64,000 nucleotides of DNA from Phylloscopus collybita (taxonomy: Eukaryota; Chordata; Aves; Passeriformes; Phylloscopidae): positions 248,001 to 312,000 of the forward strand of contig JAJNNQ010000094.1 of assembly GCA_027886175.1 (NCBI GenBank). Reading direction: 5' to 3'. The notes below the pieces were generated by a model that had not been told where the DNA came from, did not search any database, and saw only the letters and a list, made by a program, of their open reading frames with translations. Below, in pieces: positions 33,104 through 44,720 of this stretch. Both the position numbers and the translations under genes were made by a program. Numbering within the stretch: position 1 is the first letter of the stretch; each line of letters opens with the position of its first letter.

Positions 33104-33858
33104 GTCCTGCCCTTTTCTTAATTAATTAATTAATTACTGTTTATTCACTAATTATTTTATTTGTATGATCATATAATTTGTATGATCATTTACTAATTTG
33201 TATGATCATATATAACTTTTGTTTGTACTCTACTGTAATGCTGATCAATTATACCGGTTGTGAATTACAGCTCTGGCTTAAAGCTCATCCCTATAAACAC
33301 CCCAAGGTCGTGTTCTGTTCTCGTCGTGGATTTGCTTTTTGCTTAAGTTCTTTTAGGTTTTTTTTTCTCTATCTTTCCCCGGGTCTCAAATTTGATGATG
33401 AGTGTGCTATGAAAATTGATTCCATCCTATTCCCCACACAAACAGTTTGGTCACACTGATTGCAAACAGGAATAATGGAGTTGGAATTTGTTTTTTTAAT
33501 TTGCCTTAGTTTATTTTCCTCAGGGATTGCAGTTACATTGTGACACGCTGTGATGTTTCCCCCCACATCATTTAACACATCGAATGCTATGACATTTACA
33601 AACTCCCGTGCTGAAGTCGGCCGGGCATCCCAAGTGGCAGAGTCAGAACTCCCAGCAGCATTCCCCACTTCAGAAACCCTCTGCCTTCCCTGACGCCTCC
33701 GCTTTTGCTTTCCGGAGCCTGGATTTCCATCTTCTCGGCAGCAAGGAAATTCTTCAGGGGTGCCTGGGAGTGACTGCCGGTTTAAATGTCTTTTCTTCTA
33801 CTTATCTTTCATGTTTCATTTGTTCTGCCCAGTAAAGAACTCGGGAGTATTTTCAGCA

Positions 33859-33898
<40 letters not shown>

Positions 33899-34870
33899 TC
33901 AGTTTGGGAATCCAATTGACCCCTCACCTCATTTACAACTAATTGCCACCACTCAGAAAATCCCTCTTCAAGTCTCCCTGTTTGTACAGCCAGGTATAAT
34001 GTTTGTTTTGTTATCTCCAGCTCTTCTCTTCCACAGGGAGGGCACAACCCCTTAGGGAAATATCCTGCCCTACAGTGAGTCCGCCACTTTTCTTTAAAGC
34101 TCGCCTTTACACAGCCTTTTCCCACAATAATAGCATTCACAACTTAAGCTTTTTGGTTTACTTTGTTTACTCTTCCTCTCCTCCTGCCTCACACATCTTG
34201 CTTTTCCCACTGCGGCTGCCAACACTCTCTCCTCCCCTTTCACTTTCCTCTTCCCTCTTACACTTTCTGCACTTCCCTCGATGAATCTTGTATTCCCCTC
34301 CCTTGCCACCACCCTTCTGTAACTTTTCTCATTTCCTTCGTGTGCCTTCTACCCCTGAGCACATCCTCAAGCTATTCCTAAGCCTTTCCAACCGGTCCGT
34401 GGGGGGATTTATCCTTTTTCTGGTGTTCACTAAAAGCCTTGTTAATATCCTGTCCCCCCGGGACTGCCTTGTCAACAGGACATTCACAGAGCCTGTGCGT
34501 TCTGGTCCCATGAGAACTTCCCTAAACGGCAAAGGCTGAACCCTCCTCGTGTTAATTTTGCCCTTTGCACCTTACTTCTTGTTTGCCTGGGCGATGGGAC
34601 AGCCTTTTGCTCAGACCCGTGGGTAAACAACTTTCGGATTCTTGGTGGGGCGGGGTAGGGAAGCAGCAGGTAAAGGTTTGAGGATGGGAGGGTCAGGTTG
34701 TCCAAGGGGTCCCAATCCTCTTGATTTTTAGATTTTCCTTGTTTTGTCGGGACCAATAGGAACAATGAATGTGGGTTGGTTTATTTTTGCAATTTCTGCA
34801 ACAGAGAAGGAGCAGCGCCTGCCAAAAGCGAAAGTTGGAGGTGAGGCCATCTGGGATACTGGGATGCTCA
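33104..34870 (-). pseudogene. ERV gag relic and internal sequence, copy 2 (inverted)
   Basis: Minus-strand counterpart of 2.6-4.5 kb, with the same internal deletion and a shorter ATT microsatellite (33859-33898). The frame at 34312-34094 ends in a decayed zinc-knuckle-like CECYYCGK. The region equivalent to 2.39-2.65 kb (start of gag) is missing; the relic runs instead into R6-like sequence at about 34770. Confidence 0.6.
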
Positions 34871-34874
34871 GTGA

Positions 34875-35474
34875 GAACTGTCATGGGGGATAATTCATGT
34901 TTTCATAATACTCGTTGTTACAGTAAATATAGTTTATAGAAAAGCCAGAAGGACACCCTCCCCCCGCCGCCTCCCCCCAAAGCAAAGGGCCTGGAAAGTT
35001 TCACAAGAACCATCTCCAGCTCTGGGAAGAAGACAAAGAAACTACAATTCCAATAGAAGGAGAAAGAATAGCCAGGATGGAGTTGATCAACCCCTGATGA
35101 CTCCGAGATGGTTTCTTACCAGGACCATCCAAATCGCCCGGGAATCCCATTCACCCAGGAAGTCTTTTGAGACAGCAAAACCGGTCCCTAGACCTTTCAA
35201 CATCCAGGGGCACCTGGACCCGAGACAAGCCTGGACATGTATAATTTTAAAATCACGTAGTCCCGAACCAGGAGGGCTATAAAAGCTAACTGGTTTGGGC
35301 TCGGGCTTTCGTGAAACCACAGGGGACGTGGCGCGGAAAAGGTCATGTCGGTCAGTTTCACCCAGAGCTAACTCTGTTCCTTGGGTGCTGGCTTTGTCAT
35401 TTGCTTGTCCGAAATCATCCTTGGCAAATGAATTGTTTTTTGTTGAGATTGGCTTTCTAAATTTATAACAGAAC
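34875..35474 (+). mobile_element. Solo LTR with 4-bp target duplication
   Basis: GAAC at 34875-34878 and at 35471-35474 flank a 592-bp element (34879-35470) starting TGTCATGGGG and ending TTTATAACA. A TATA box (TATAAAA, 35278-35284) fixes the plus orientation. A 4-bp duplication fits gammaretrovirus-like (class I) ERVs. The insertion splits an R6/R1 junction that is uninterrupted in other copies, so it postdates their duplication. Confidence 0.8.
35278..35284 (+). promoter_or_regulatory. TATA box of the solo LTR
   Basis: TATAAAA in the context gagggctataaaagctaac, at the expected distance from the LTR 3' end for a U3 promoter. Confidence 0.6.
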
Positions 35475-35637
35475 CACACCCTGTAACCCCACTTTATGAC
35501 ACTCCTGGGCAATAAAAATCATTTCTTGAAAGAGGCAGAGCCAAGCTAATTATTTATGGGGAAAGTGCTGGTTTTGTGTTAGCTAAGAAGCCCATTTTAA
35601 TGAATATGCATAATTCTGGTGGATAAATTCATTATGG
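35475..35637 (+). repeat. Truncated R1 unit
   Basis: R1 stops at ggataaattcattatgg and passes abruptly into ART intron sequence, a rearrangement junction. Confidence 0.6.
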
Positions 35638-35763
35638 CCCCCTCTGACCCCGACACGTCAGGTCCCCCCTGTCACCCCTGTCCCTCCCCCCATGGTCCGC
35701 CTGGTGCTCCCATGACCTCCCCTCCACTTATGGTCCTCCGGACCCCCCTCTCTGTGTCCCCAG

Positions 35764-35849
35764 GTGGGAGCCTCTCCAGGAATTCCCCCCACCTTTGGGG
35801 GCTTCTCCTGGTCGCCATGGCCATGGCAAAAGTCAGCAGAGCCCTCTGA
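35764..35849 (+). pseudogene. Orphan ART terminal (GPI) exon
   Basis: Acceptor tgtgtccccag at 35753-35763 precedes an 86-nt exon that, in phase 1, encodes GSLSRNSPHLWGLLLVAMAM and ends SRAL-stop. It is closest to the ART-B terminal exon. No ART main exon lies upstream: only about 125 bp of intron remains before the R1 junction. A relic of a lost A/B-type gene. Confidence 0.75.
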
Positions 35850-36265
35850 GCCATGAGGCCATCAAGGTCTCTGTGGTCTTGGAGGCTACTGTGGCCACCA
35901 TGGTCAGGAAGGTCACTGGGACCCACAGAAAAATGACACCACCAAGGCTACCGAGGCCATGGTGGCCACTGTGGCCACTTTGGCCACTGTGACCACTCTG
36001 GACATTGGAACCACCATGGCCACTATGTCCACTGTGGTCACCGTGACCGATGAGGCCACAGTGGCCACGGTGGCTGCCATGGTCACTGTAGCTACTGAGG
36101 CCACTGTGGCAGCTGTGGTTACCAAGGTGACCAAGGTCACCATGGTCACCGTAATTACTGAGGCCACCATAGTACTGTGGTTACCGTGGTTACCAAGGTG
36201 ACCAAGGTCACCATGGCCACCGCGGCCACTGTGGCCTCCATGGTCACAGTGACAAGGGGTCCATC
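35850..36265 (+). repeat. GTGGCCACC-type minisatellite after the orphan exon
   Basis: The longest example of this array, with accatggccactgtggtcac-like units. Confidence 0.8.
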
Positions 36266-37110
36266 CTGGGGAATCCCCTCCAAGAGCTGCTCAGGAGGGA
36301 GCAGCACAAGGCCAGCAGGATCAGCCAGGGCTGGACTGGAGCTGCCAGGACAGCCCAGGACAGCCCAGGACAGACCGGTCAGCCCGGACAGCAGACACCA
36401 GGCAGTGCCTGGGGCCAGTTGGTCACTTCCTGCCAGAGGTGTTTGGGAGTGGCAATATCACTGCCGCCTCCTAAAGCTGCCTGGCTGCCTCGCCTGATGG
36501 ATCAAAAAAAATGTTGCTTGCTTGCCTGGAGTTTAAAAAATGTATCAAAGATTTAATCCCTGCTCGTCTGGCTTATCAAAAGTTTATCAAAATTTGCTGC
36601 TGGCTCACCTGATGTATCTGCTGCAGCTCATATAGCAGCTTTCCTGCAGGGCACCTCATTTGATAAAATAAAGCATTTCCTGGTGTTTTTGTGTAAGCTT
36701 TATTTTCCAAACCTTCATCTTCAGAGAGGCAACAGAAAAACCCTCCTCCCTTTTTCCTCTGCATTCTCTTTTCACTTCACTCACCAAGGACCTGGAGGGG
36801 CTGGAGCATGCCCAGAGAAGGGACGGAGCTGAGGAGAGGTCTGGATCGCCAGGAGTGGCTGAGGGAGCTGTGGGGTGCCGCTCAGAGCAATTAAAAACAG
36901 ATAAATTATCAGTTTGGGGCCAGTTCCAAAGTTCCTGATTTGAGGCAATGCAACAGAAGAAACATTGGAAGGAAAAAATAGAAAAACAGAAGAGAGAGAA
37001 AAAAAGCAAACTGAAATAAGGGGGACAGAAGCACCCTCACCCATTTATTTATGCAAAAGCCTGATGTTTTGCTCAGAAATCTCTTTTTCCTTTCAAATCA
37101 GGAGATTTTC
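36266..37110. repeat. Repeat shared with 11.3-12.2 kb (inverted)
   Basis: Inverted counterpart of the B-gene 3' flank: short decamer array near 36.35 kb, gtttatcaaaatttgctgc, and aagctttattttccaaacc. No gene is seen. Confidence 0.55.
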
Positions 37111-37129
37111 CCTCTTTAGCCCGCACACC

Positions 37130-37660
37130 TCCTGCACTGGCTGTGCCGCTGCAGTTTGGGAATCGCCCACCGGAGGGCAGCAGCGAGCGGGGTTCAACAG
37201 CAGCATTGCGCATGCGCCGGCCCCAGCTGCAGTTCCGGGTGCCCCCAGCAGGCGGCAGCACGAGCTGGCGGCGCTGCCCATCCCGGCCCCGGGGCTCTGC
37301 AATGGTTTGGGATGGAGCGACCTTAAAGCGCCTGCGGTGCCAGCGCTGCCGTGGGCAGGGACAGCTTCCCCTGCGCCAGGCTGCTCCAGGCACCCCAACC
37401 TGCTCTGGGACACGGCCAGGCACCGGGCAGGGACAGCTTCCCCTGCGCCAGGCTGCTCCAGGCACCCCAACCTGCCCTGGGACACGGCCAGGCACCGGGC
37501 AGGGACAGCTTCCCCTGCGCCAGGCTGCTCCAGGCACCCCAACCTGCCCTGGGACATGGCCAGGGCCCGGGTAGCCTCAGCTTCTCTGCGAAACCTGCAC
37601 TGGGACCTCATCACCCTCACAGGGAAGGATTTCATTGGAAAGATGGGTGGTGATGCCTTT
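37130..37660 (+). mobile_element. CR1-linked module with three 72-bp units and an NRF1-like site
   Basis: gcgcatgcgc at 37208-37217; 72-bp units start at about 37355, 37427 and 37499; the CR1-like end is caccctcacagggaaggatt. Confidence 0.65.
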
Positions 37661-37689
37661 GAAAGCAACTCAGTGGGTTTTGGGAGTCT

Positions 37690-38300
37690 TAGGGAGAAAT
37701 GGGTGTCAATGTCTTCAAAATGGGTCTGGATATCTCTACAGAGGTGAAGCTTTTCACAGAACTCTCATGGTTTGAGCAGAAAGTTTGAACTCCTGAACTT
37801 GAGGGGTAATGGGTGAAACGGTTCTCCACAAAGTCCAACCAGTCCATCCCAGACAACCTGAACTTCTGGGCTTTGGGGGAAAATGACAGGTCCAAGGTGG
37901 GGTGTGGGGGAGGTGGTTTGGGAGGGCTGCACCTTCCCAGCAGCCCCGTTCAGCTGATGGGGAAAGGGAGAGGGCAGCGTGCGGCCGAGAGCTGGGGATG
38001 GAAGGAGGCTGCGTCCTCCGAAACCTCGAGAGAGGAACCTGTCCTGGGGTGACGTCACGATGTTGTATCCCCAATCGTCTGTTTACTCTGGGTATTACAC
38101 TCTATGCCTTTAATACTGGCTGTGAGAGAAAAACCGAGGGAGAAGTGCACAGTTTGTTTTCAGACACCTCTCTCTGCCGGGCTGGTTTTTAATAGTCACA
38201 GAAAAATAACACACAGACATGAGACAGAGAGGATTTTTATTTTTATTTTGCTTTCTCTCTAACTTTTGCTTTTTCTTGGTAGTTAGCTAGGGTAGCTTAG
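37690..38300 (+). repeat. R5 repeat with CRE
   Basis: TGACGTCA at 38050-38057. Confidence 0.6.
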
Positions 38301-38623
38301 CACTGCTTCGCATTGCTTTTTTTTTTTTTTTCTTTTTTTTTTGCTTCTTTTCCTTTTTTTTTCCTTTTTCCACTTCTTTGAAACTGATTAGACCTCCCCC
38401 AGACTGAGGACCCGGGTGGGCTCTGGGGGGAGCTTGCACCTGGGACCCACCGGGATCTCCCTTGTGCAGCAACTTTCACCAGCACCGGAAAGATCTGAGA
38501 GCAGAGGAATCACCTACCAGAGGGACTTCTGTCTGAATTTGTCATCTACCCAGAGCTCCACGAGGTTCTTGCCATCTGGTATTGTTCAATTCATTCTCCT
38601 GGGGAGCGCTTTGCCAGTTCAAT
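38301..38623 (+). repeat. T-rich tract and partial complex repeat
   Basis: T-runs at 38319-38383, then sequence matching 61.75-62.0 kb, interrupted at agttcaat by the next insertion. Confidence 0.55.
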
Positions 38624-39400
38624 TGTCTTGGTTTGGAAAGACAGGTATCTGCCAGGGAAACTGAGGTTCCCCTAGGATGGAGAATACCAACCCCTCTCAC
38701 CCCGCTGAATTATAATTTTGCAATCAAGGGCTCTCAGGCAAAGATGTTGGGAATAGGAATAACAGTTCTTTACTAGGAGGTATTAACAATACAAATATGA
38801 TAGGAAACAAAACCACCCAACCAAACAAACAAATAAACAAATAAACAATAATTTTGGAAGAAAACCCTGACAGAGTCAGAGTTTCAATCTGACCCTGTGA
38901 TTCAGGATGTTGAAAACAGTCCAAACGTAAACAGTCCAAACACTTCTGGAGTGGCAGACGTGATCCTGTTGGAGCAGAGATGATTCTGCGAAGAAACCGG
39001 TTCAGGGACGGCGAGGAGGGAGACAGGATGACGAGCACAGGAGACGAAGAAGCTCTTCCCACACCGCCGCGAAGGAAGCGCCGAGCACCCAGCTCCTGCA
39101 GCAGAGCAGCACCGACCCCACCCGGCCACCTCCCCTCCCCCCCACCCCCCACCGCCAGGGCATGAGATGTATAGAAATGCAAATGCACCGCACAGGCTGG
39201 GGAAGGTAACAATGGCCTATCAAGGTGGGTCATCAGGCCCCAAAACAGATGTAAATAGAATATACAAAACCCGGCTCCACAACCCAGAACAACCCGAAAG
39301 ACCCTCGCCGCTTTCTCGACATGAATCAGATACCGCGGAAAAACCTTTAAGTGGCGTCTGTGTCGCTGCTCCAACACTGATTTTTGGCGTGACTCGGAGG
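38624..39400 (+). mobile_element. Probable ERV/LTR insertion, right boundary uncertain
   Basis: Begins TGTCTTGGTTTGGAAAGACA exactly where the paralogous repeat at 61.99 kb continues with aaacgg, so an insertion point is clear on the left. The right end and a target duplication cannot be fixed. A 217-codon minus frame (38724-39377) looks fortuitous, with low-complexity G/P-rich content. Confidence 0.45.
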
Positions 39401-39827
39401 CACGCCTGAGCAGTTCGCCACGCGTTTGTTCTTCGGTTACTTTTTTCTTTTTTTTTTTTTTTTTGGCTTTTTAGTACTTTCCCCGACCCTGTGACTAAAA
39501 CGTCACGCGTGAGTGCCTCTGTGCACTTGTCCTGAAATTCTTTGTAAAGAATATTATTGGGACTATCAATTACTTGATTTCATTAGCTGGACGACTACAC
39601 ACTCGAAATATTTGACTTTACAGCCAATCTTCCACTGATTATAAAGTTCACTTACAACCACTCCAGTGCGTCCATCTCCTGGGCGGTACTGCGGGCGTCC
39701 CCGCTACGCTAGAGTTGGTCCTGCCGCTCTAGCTGTTCCTCTCCGTCTGGCGTGAGACCCGACGGCTCACCGCTCGAACTCATATGTGGGGGAGCGGTCG
39801 AGCGTCAGCAGCGCTGAGTCACCCCTT
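39401..39827 (-). other. Probable retroviral leader of a minus-strand provirus
   Basis: Lies immediately inside the primer-binding site at 39828-39846. No gag frame is evident before it meets the insertion to the left. Single-copy in the window. Confidence 0.4.
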
Positions 39828-39846
39828 TCCCGGGTTTTCGGCACCA
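39828..39846 (-). other. Retroviral primer-binding site resembling tRNA-Phe
   Basis: Minus strand reads TGGTGCCGAAAACCCGGGA, complementary to the 3' end of vertebrate tRNA-Phe apart from one extra A. It lies three bases from the LTR end. Confidence 0.7.
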
Positions 39847-39849
39847 TTA

Positions 39850-40131
39850 TGTTGCGGTTTGGGGTGCAGCGGGACCCAGTCCGGAAGGAACACAGCGGTC
39901 TACTCACTTACTACACAAGACCTGGCGGGCAGGTCGCTAGCAAGCACTGATACAGTGGACTGCGAAATGCGTTTATTAATCGCGCGCACAGCTCTTATAT
40001 GCACGCAGCGTACTGACGTCACAGCTGCGGAGACTGCGCTATAATCATAACATGTGTAACAGGTGGAGAGGCGGGGTCCTTAACTGCCCGTACATCCCGT
40101 GAGCTTCCGTACGGATCCCTATCTCACAACA
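39850..40131 (-). mobile_element. Short 5' LTR of a truncated provirus
   Basis: 282 bp on the minus strand, starting TGTTGTGAGATAG and ending CGCAACA, so TGTTG/CAACA form inverted ends. Inside are a CRE (TGACGTCA, 40014-40021), a TATA-like CATATAAGAG and an AATAAA in the order expected for U3-R. The adjacent primer-binding site confirms it is a 5' LTR. No matching 3' LTR is visible. Confidence 0.75.
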
Positions 40132-40800
40132 CCCACTTTATGGCTCTCCAGTACAATAAAAACCGTTTATTGAAAGAGGCAGGGCCAAGCTAATTATTTA
40201 CAGGTATCGTTCTGGTTTTGTGTTAGCTAAGAAGCCCATTTTAATGAATATTCATAATTAGGGTGGATAAATTCCCCGTGGCAAAGCCCCCCTGAGCCAG
40301 AGGAGCAGGAGAGATCTGCTGGGAGCCCGAGCTGATCAAGAATTCCGGCTCTGGGATCCCTCCTGTTCTGTCTGGGAGTTCACTGCAGCTGATTTCGGTA
40401 TCAGAGGCTGGGGGGACACTGGGGACACTTTGGGGGCACAGGGGCACTGTGGGATTGGGGTCTTTGGGGACACTGGGGGAGTCACAGGAATGGGATTGGG
40501 GTCCTGGGGTGCTCTGGGGGAAAGTGAGGGGGGACAGGGGATGGTGGGTGTGGGGTCTGGGGCCATGGGGGCTCTGGGGGACACTGGGGGGGAATGTGAC
40601 GTGGGATTGGAGTCCTGGGCTAGCTGGGGGACACTGGAGGAAACTGGGGGACACTGGGGGACACGGGGGGACATGAAACTGGGGTTCACAGGGCTCTGGG
40701 GGTCAGCAGGGAGGACCTGGGAATGTGACCGGGGCCATGGGAGGGCTGGGGGACACTGCAGGGGGCAGGGGGTGATCCCTGGCTATGTTCATTGGAGGTG
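40132..40800 (+). repeat. R1 unit and G-rich minisatellite
   Basis: R1 to about 40400, then the G-rich array. Confidence 0.65.
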
Positions 40801-41440
40801 TTTCCAAAAGAACCCTTTGGATCCCAACCCATCCCCTCCAGGGATCACTGAGAGGGGCAGCACTGCCGGGGGTTGCTGGCAGATGGATTTGCTGAGCCAC
40901 CACGCCAACACGGCTTCAGGTGTCTCCTGGGGTTGGTGGATCCCTTTTTTGGGGTGCAGAACTTCTCCTGCCGCCCCAACAAGGCCGGAGAAGTCACCCA
41001 GGAGCTCCCCAAGGAGATCCTGGCCAGGCTCGGGGTGCCCCCAGGGGTGTCACCTGAGAGGGGAGCCCATTTGGGGTCTGAGGTGTGACAGCAGCTCAGG
41101 GAGCAGGGGGGAGTGGGGCTGGGGGGCACTGGGGGCACACGGGGCGGTGGGATTGGGGTCCTGGGGCTGAGCAATGAGAGAGAGAAGAGAAAGTTTCAGT
41201 TCCCTTGGAGGTGCTGGGTGGAGCTTGAAGACTGACTGGGGAAAAAAAAACATCGAAGGTGTAAAAGTGTGGGCAGAGCAGGGCAAAGGTGGGCGGGAGC
41301 TGCAAAGAAAGGGACAAAGGGAGCTCCAGGGAGTTCCCTTTTTGGCAAGTTCTGCAACAGAGAAGGAGCAGCAGCGCCTGCCAAAAGCAAAAGTTCAAGG
41401 CGAGGATTGTTATTTGGGTTTTTGCTGTTCTCCTCTGTCT
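40801..41440 (+). pseudogene. ERV integrase-core fragment and R6 (plus)
   Basis: 40810-41089 encodes WQMDLLSHHA, then NFSCRPNKAGEVTQ and KEILARLGVPPGVSPERGA to a stop at 41089, one of the cleaner copies. R6 follows to 41440. Confidence 0.55.
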
Positions 41441-42780
41441 CTTTAAGAAGTTTTTAATCAAGTTCTATTTTCAGCCTTCCGTGTTTACCTTCTGCAATGG
41501 GGTCAGACAGGATTTTACATCAACAACTTCTTTGCTATTGTAACGGTACAACCACGTTTACACTCTTCTCATGAGGAGGAGGCTGCTGACGGACTGTTGG
41601 GTTACCCAGTGTGGTTGGAGAGGAAGATTTTCTTTCTCCAATCCATGGTCACTGCTGGGATTCTATAAATGTTGAAGTTTGTAAATAAACCGTCTCTTTT
41701 TTTCTTCCTCAGACGTTCTTGGTAAGCTCGGGCTCACAGTGGATCTCTCCTGCTCCTGTGGCTCAGGGGGACTTTGCCATGGGGAATTTATCCAGCCTAA
41801 TTATAAATATTCATTAAAGTTGGTTTCTTAGCTAATACAGAAACAGCATTTTTCCTGGAAATCATTTGCATGGATCCTTCACTTTCAGGACATCCTCCTG
41901 TTTTCCTGGAGAGTTCATAAAAAGGGACCTGGGGCTCATCTTCACTGAGTGCTGCAGTATCTCTGATGACCTCGCCTTGAACTTTCACTTTCAGCTGGCG
42001 CTGCTCCTCCTGTGTCACAGAGCTTGTCCAAAACCACACTGGAGTTCCCTTTAACTCTTTCCCCACTGGTTCCAGACACGTTTATTGTCCTGTGGAAATA
42101 CTTTTACACCCTTTTATCGGTTTTGCTGCTCAGCCTTCCAGCCCTACCCAGCACCTCCAGTGTGTTGGGGAAAAGCCACGCTATGGAAAGCCAGGAGTCC
42201 ACAGAGCAGCCTTGAAACTTTACTCCAGTGCAGGGACAGAGTTTCCACTGCCAAACCCCCGTGAGGCTCTGCATTGGTTTGGGGCAAATTTGGGAGGAGA
42301 ACTCCTTGGGAAACCCTCCCTCCCCTCCCCCAACCGGTTTGGGAGAAAACTCCTCACAGAGAGAAGTGGAAAGAAATCCATTTATTGAACTGGCAAAGCG
42401 CTCCCCAGGACAGTGAATTGAACAATACCAGAAGGCAAGAACCTCGTAGTGCTCTGGGTAGATGACAAATTAGGACAGAAGTCCCTCTGGTAGGTGATTC
42501 TTCTGCTCTCAGATCTTTCCGGTGCTGGTGAAAGTTGCTGCACAGGGTAGATCCCGGTGGGTCCCAGGTGCAAGCTCCCCCCAGAGCCCCCCCTGGGTCC
42601 TCAGTCAGGGGGAGGTTTAAACAGTTTCAAAGAAGTTGGAAAAAGAAAAAAAAAAAAAAGAAAAAAAGAAAAAAAGGAAAAAAAAAAAAAAAAAAGCAAT
42701 GCGAAGCTATGCTAAGCTACCCTAGCTAACTACCAAGCAAAAGCAAAATTTAGAGAGAAAGCAAAAAAAAAAAATAAAAA
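41441..42780 (+). repeat. Complex repeat block, second copy
   Basis: Direct copy of 26961-28320 displaced by about 14,460 bp. Long A-runs at 42640-42770. Confidence 0.6.
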
Positions 42781-43370
42781 ATCCTCTCTGTCTCATGTCT
42801 GTGTGTTATTTTCAGTCACTATTAAAAACCACCCGGGCAGAGACAGGTTTCTGAAAACAAACTGTGCACTTCTCCCCCGGTTTTACTCTCAGAGCCAATA
42901 TTAAAGGCACAGAGTGTAATACCCAGCGTAAACAGACGATTGGGGATACAACATCGTGACGTCACCACAGGACAGGTTCCTCTCTCGAGGTTTCGGAGGA
43001 TGCAGCCTCCTTCCATCCCCAGCTCTCGGCCGCACGCTGCCCTCTTCCTTTCCCCATCAGCTGAACGGGGCTGCTGGGAAGGTGCAGCCCTCCCAAACCA
43101 CCTCCCCCCCACCCCACCTTGGACCTGTCATTTTCCCCCCAAAGTCCAGAAGTTCAGGCTGTCTGGGTTAGACTGGTTGGGCTTTGTGGGGACCCATTTC
43201 TCCCATCACCCTCAAGTTCAGGAGTTCAAACTTTCTGCTCAAACCACCAGGGTCCTGTGAAAACCTTCACCTCTGTAGAGACATCCAGACCTGTTTTGAA
43301 GAAAATGACGCCCATTTCTCCTAAAGATCTCATCCCAATGATATATTTTTTAAAGGCAACACCAGCCATC
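42781..43370 (-). repeat. R5 repeat with CRE (minus)
   Basis: TGACGTCA at 42957-42964. Confidence 0.6.
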
Positions 43371-43379
43371 TTTCCAATG

Positions 43380-43950
43380 AAATCCTTCCCTGTAACGGTT
43401 CTGAGGGCCTAGCAGAGGTTGGCCAGAGAAGCTGAGGCTGCCCAGAGCCTGGCCGTGTCCCAGGGCAGGTTGGGGTGCCTGGAGCAGCCTGGCACAGGGG
43501 AAGCTGTCCCTGCCCGGTGCCTGGCCGTATCCCAGGGCAGGTTGGGGTGCCTGGAGCAGCCTGGCGCAGGGGAAGCTGTCCCTGCCCGGTGCCTGGCCGT
43601 GTCCCAGGGCAGGTTGGGGTGCCTGGAGCAGCCTGGCGCAGGGGAAGCTGTCCCTGCCCGGTGCCTGGCCGTGTCCCAGGGCAGGTTGGGGTGCCTGGAG
43701 CAGCCTGGCGCAGGGGAAGCTGTCCCTGCCCACGGCAGCGCTGGCACCGCAGGCGCTTTAAGGTCGCTCCATCCCAAACCATTGCAGAGCCCCGGGGCCG
43801 GGATGGGCAGCGCCGCCAGCTCGTGCTGCCGTCTGCTGGGGGATCCCGGAACTGCAGCTGGGGGCGGCGCATGTGCAGTGCTGCTGTTGAACCCCGCTCG
43901 CTGCTGCCCTCCGGTGGGCGATTCCCAAACTGCAACTCCCGGAATCCCTA
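43380..43950 (-). mobile_element. CR1-linked module with four 72-bp units
   Basis: Units start at 43448, 43520, 43592 and 43664, the longest array of this kind in the window. The NRF1-like palindrome is decayed here (gcgcatgtgc). Long frames on both strands (about 330 codons) are due to the 72-bp period being a multiple of three. Confidence 0.7.
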
Positions 43951-44069
43951 AATCCCAGCATCCACAACTCTTAGAGGGGGTGGGGCTGGAAGGAGGCAGA
44001 GGGGCCCTCTGGGCCAAGCTCCCAGGTTGGGCAGCGTCATCCCTGAGCACAGGGGTGGGTCTGGAGCAG

Positions 44070-44400
44070 CCCAGAGCTGGACACGGCACTGGGCAGAGCT
44101 GGACATGGCACTGCGAGGAGCTGGACACAGCTCTGGGCAGAACTGGACATGACACTGGACAGAATTGGACATGGCACTGGACAGAGTCGGACACAGCACT
44201 CCCCATGTGCCTCACAGGGCAGGGCAGAGGGGCACCATCCCTCCCTGACCTCCTGGCCCCACTCCTCCTGATGACCCCTGGATCCCTCCTGGCCCTCAGG
44301 CTGCATGGCCAGCTCCACTGGTCACCCACCAGCACCCCCAGGTCCTTCTCCAGACCTGCTCCAGCAGGTCCCGCCCAGCCAGGGGATGGCACTGGTGCTA
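44070..44400 (-). repeat. gctggacatggcactgggca minisatellite and CR1 fragment
   Basis: 44070-44205 has about six degenerate units of 20-22 bp; 44220-44400 matches the CR1 piece at 9.23 kb, inverted. Confidence 0.6.
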
Positions 44401-44720
44401 AACTGGGCTAAACCCGACCCAAATCTCAAACCCCAAATGATCCCCAAACCTCTCCCGTGTTCCTGCCAGGAATGAAATGTGTGGGGGGCTCCTCCCTTGG
44501 GAAGGGGAGGCTCCCCGAGGATCCTGCGCGAGGCTGAGAGAGAGAGACATTCCCAGCAGTGTTGGTGTGGGGAGCGCCATTGAGCCCTGCTGGGGAATTG
44601 TCCCTTTTTGCTGCTGGGACAGAATTCTTTAATGGAATTGTCTGGATGGAATCATTTAATAAAATTGCTTCAATAGAACTGTTTAACAGAATTGTTTTGT
44701 TTGAATTTTTAATAGAACGG
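44401..44720 (-). other. 3' flank of ART-G, probable 3' UTR
   Basis: Minus copy of the AT-rich conserved segment (attctttaatggaattgtc and following). Confidence 0.5.

Noticed and set aside
35913..36170. Val/Thr-rich membrane-like protein
   Set aside because: It is the GTGGCCACC minisatellite read antisense.
38724..39377. 217-codon minus-strand frame as a cellular gene
   Set aside because: It starts in sequence next to an LTR insertion, has G/P-rich low complexity and no recognisable domain. It is more likely LTR or ERV flank.
43409..44411. Two overlapping frames of about 330 codons on opposite strands
   Set aside because: They follow the 72-bp repeat (a multiple of three) and GC-rich repeats. 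Frames on both strands with no domain are not credible genes.
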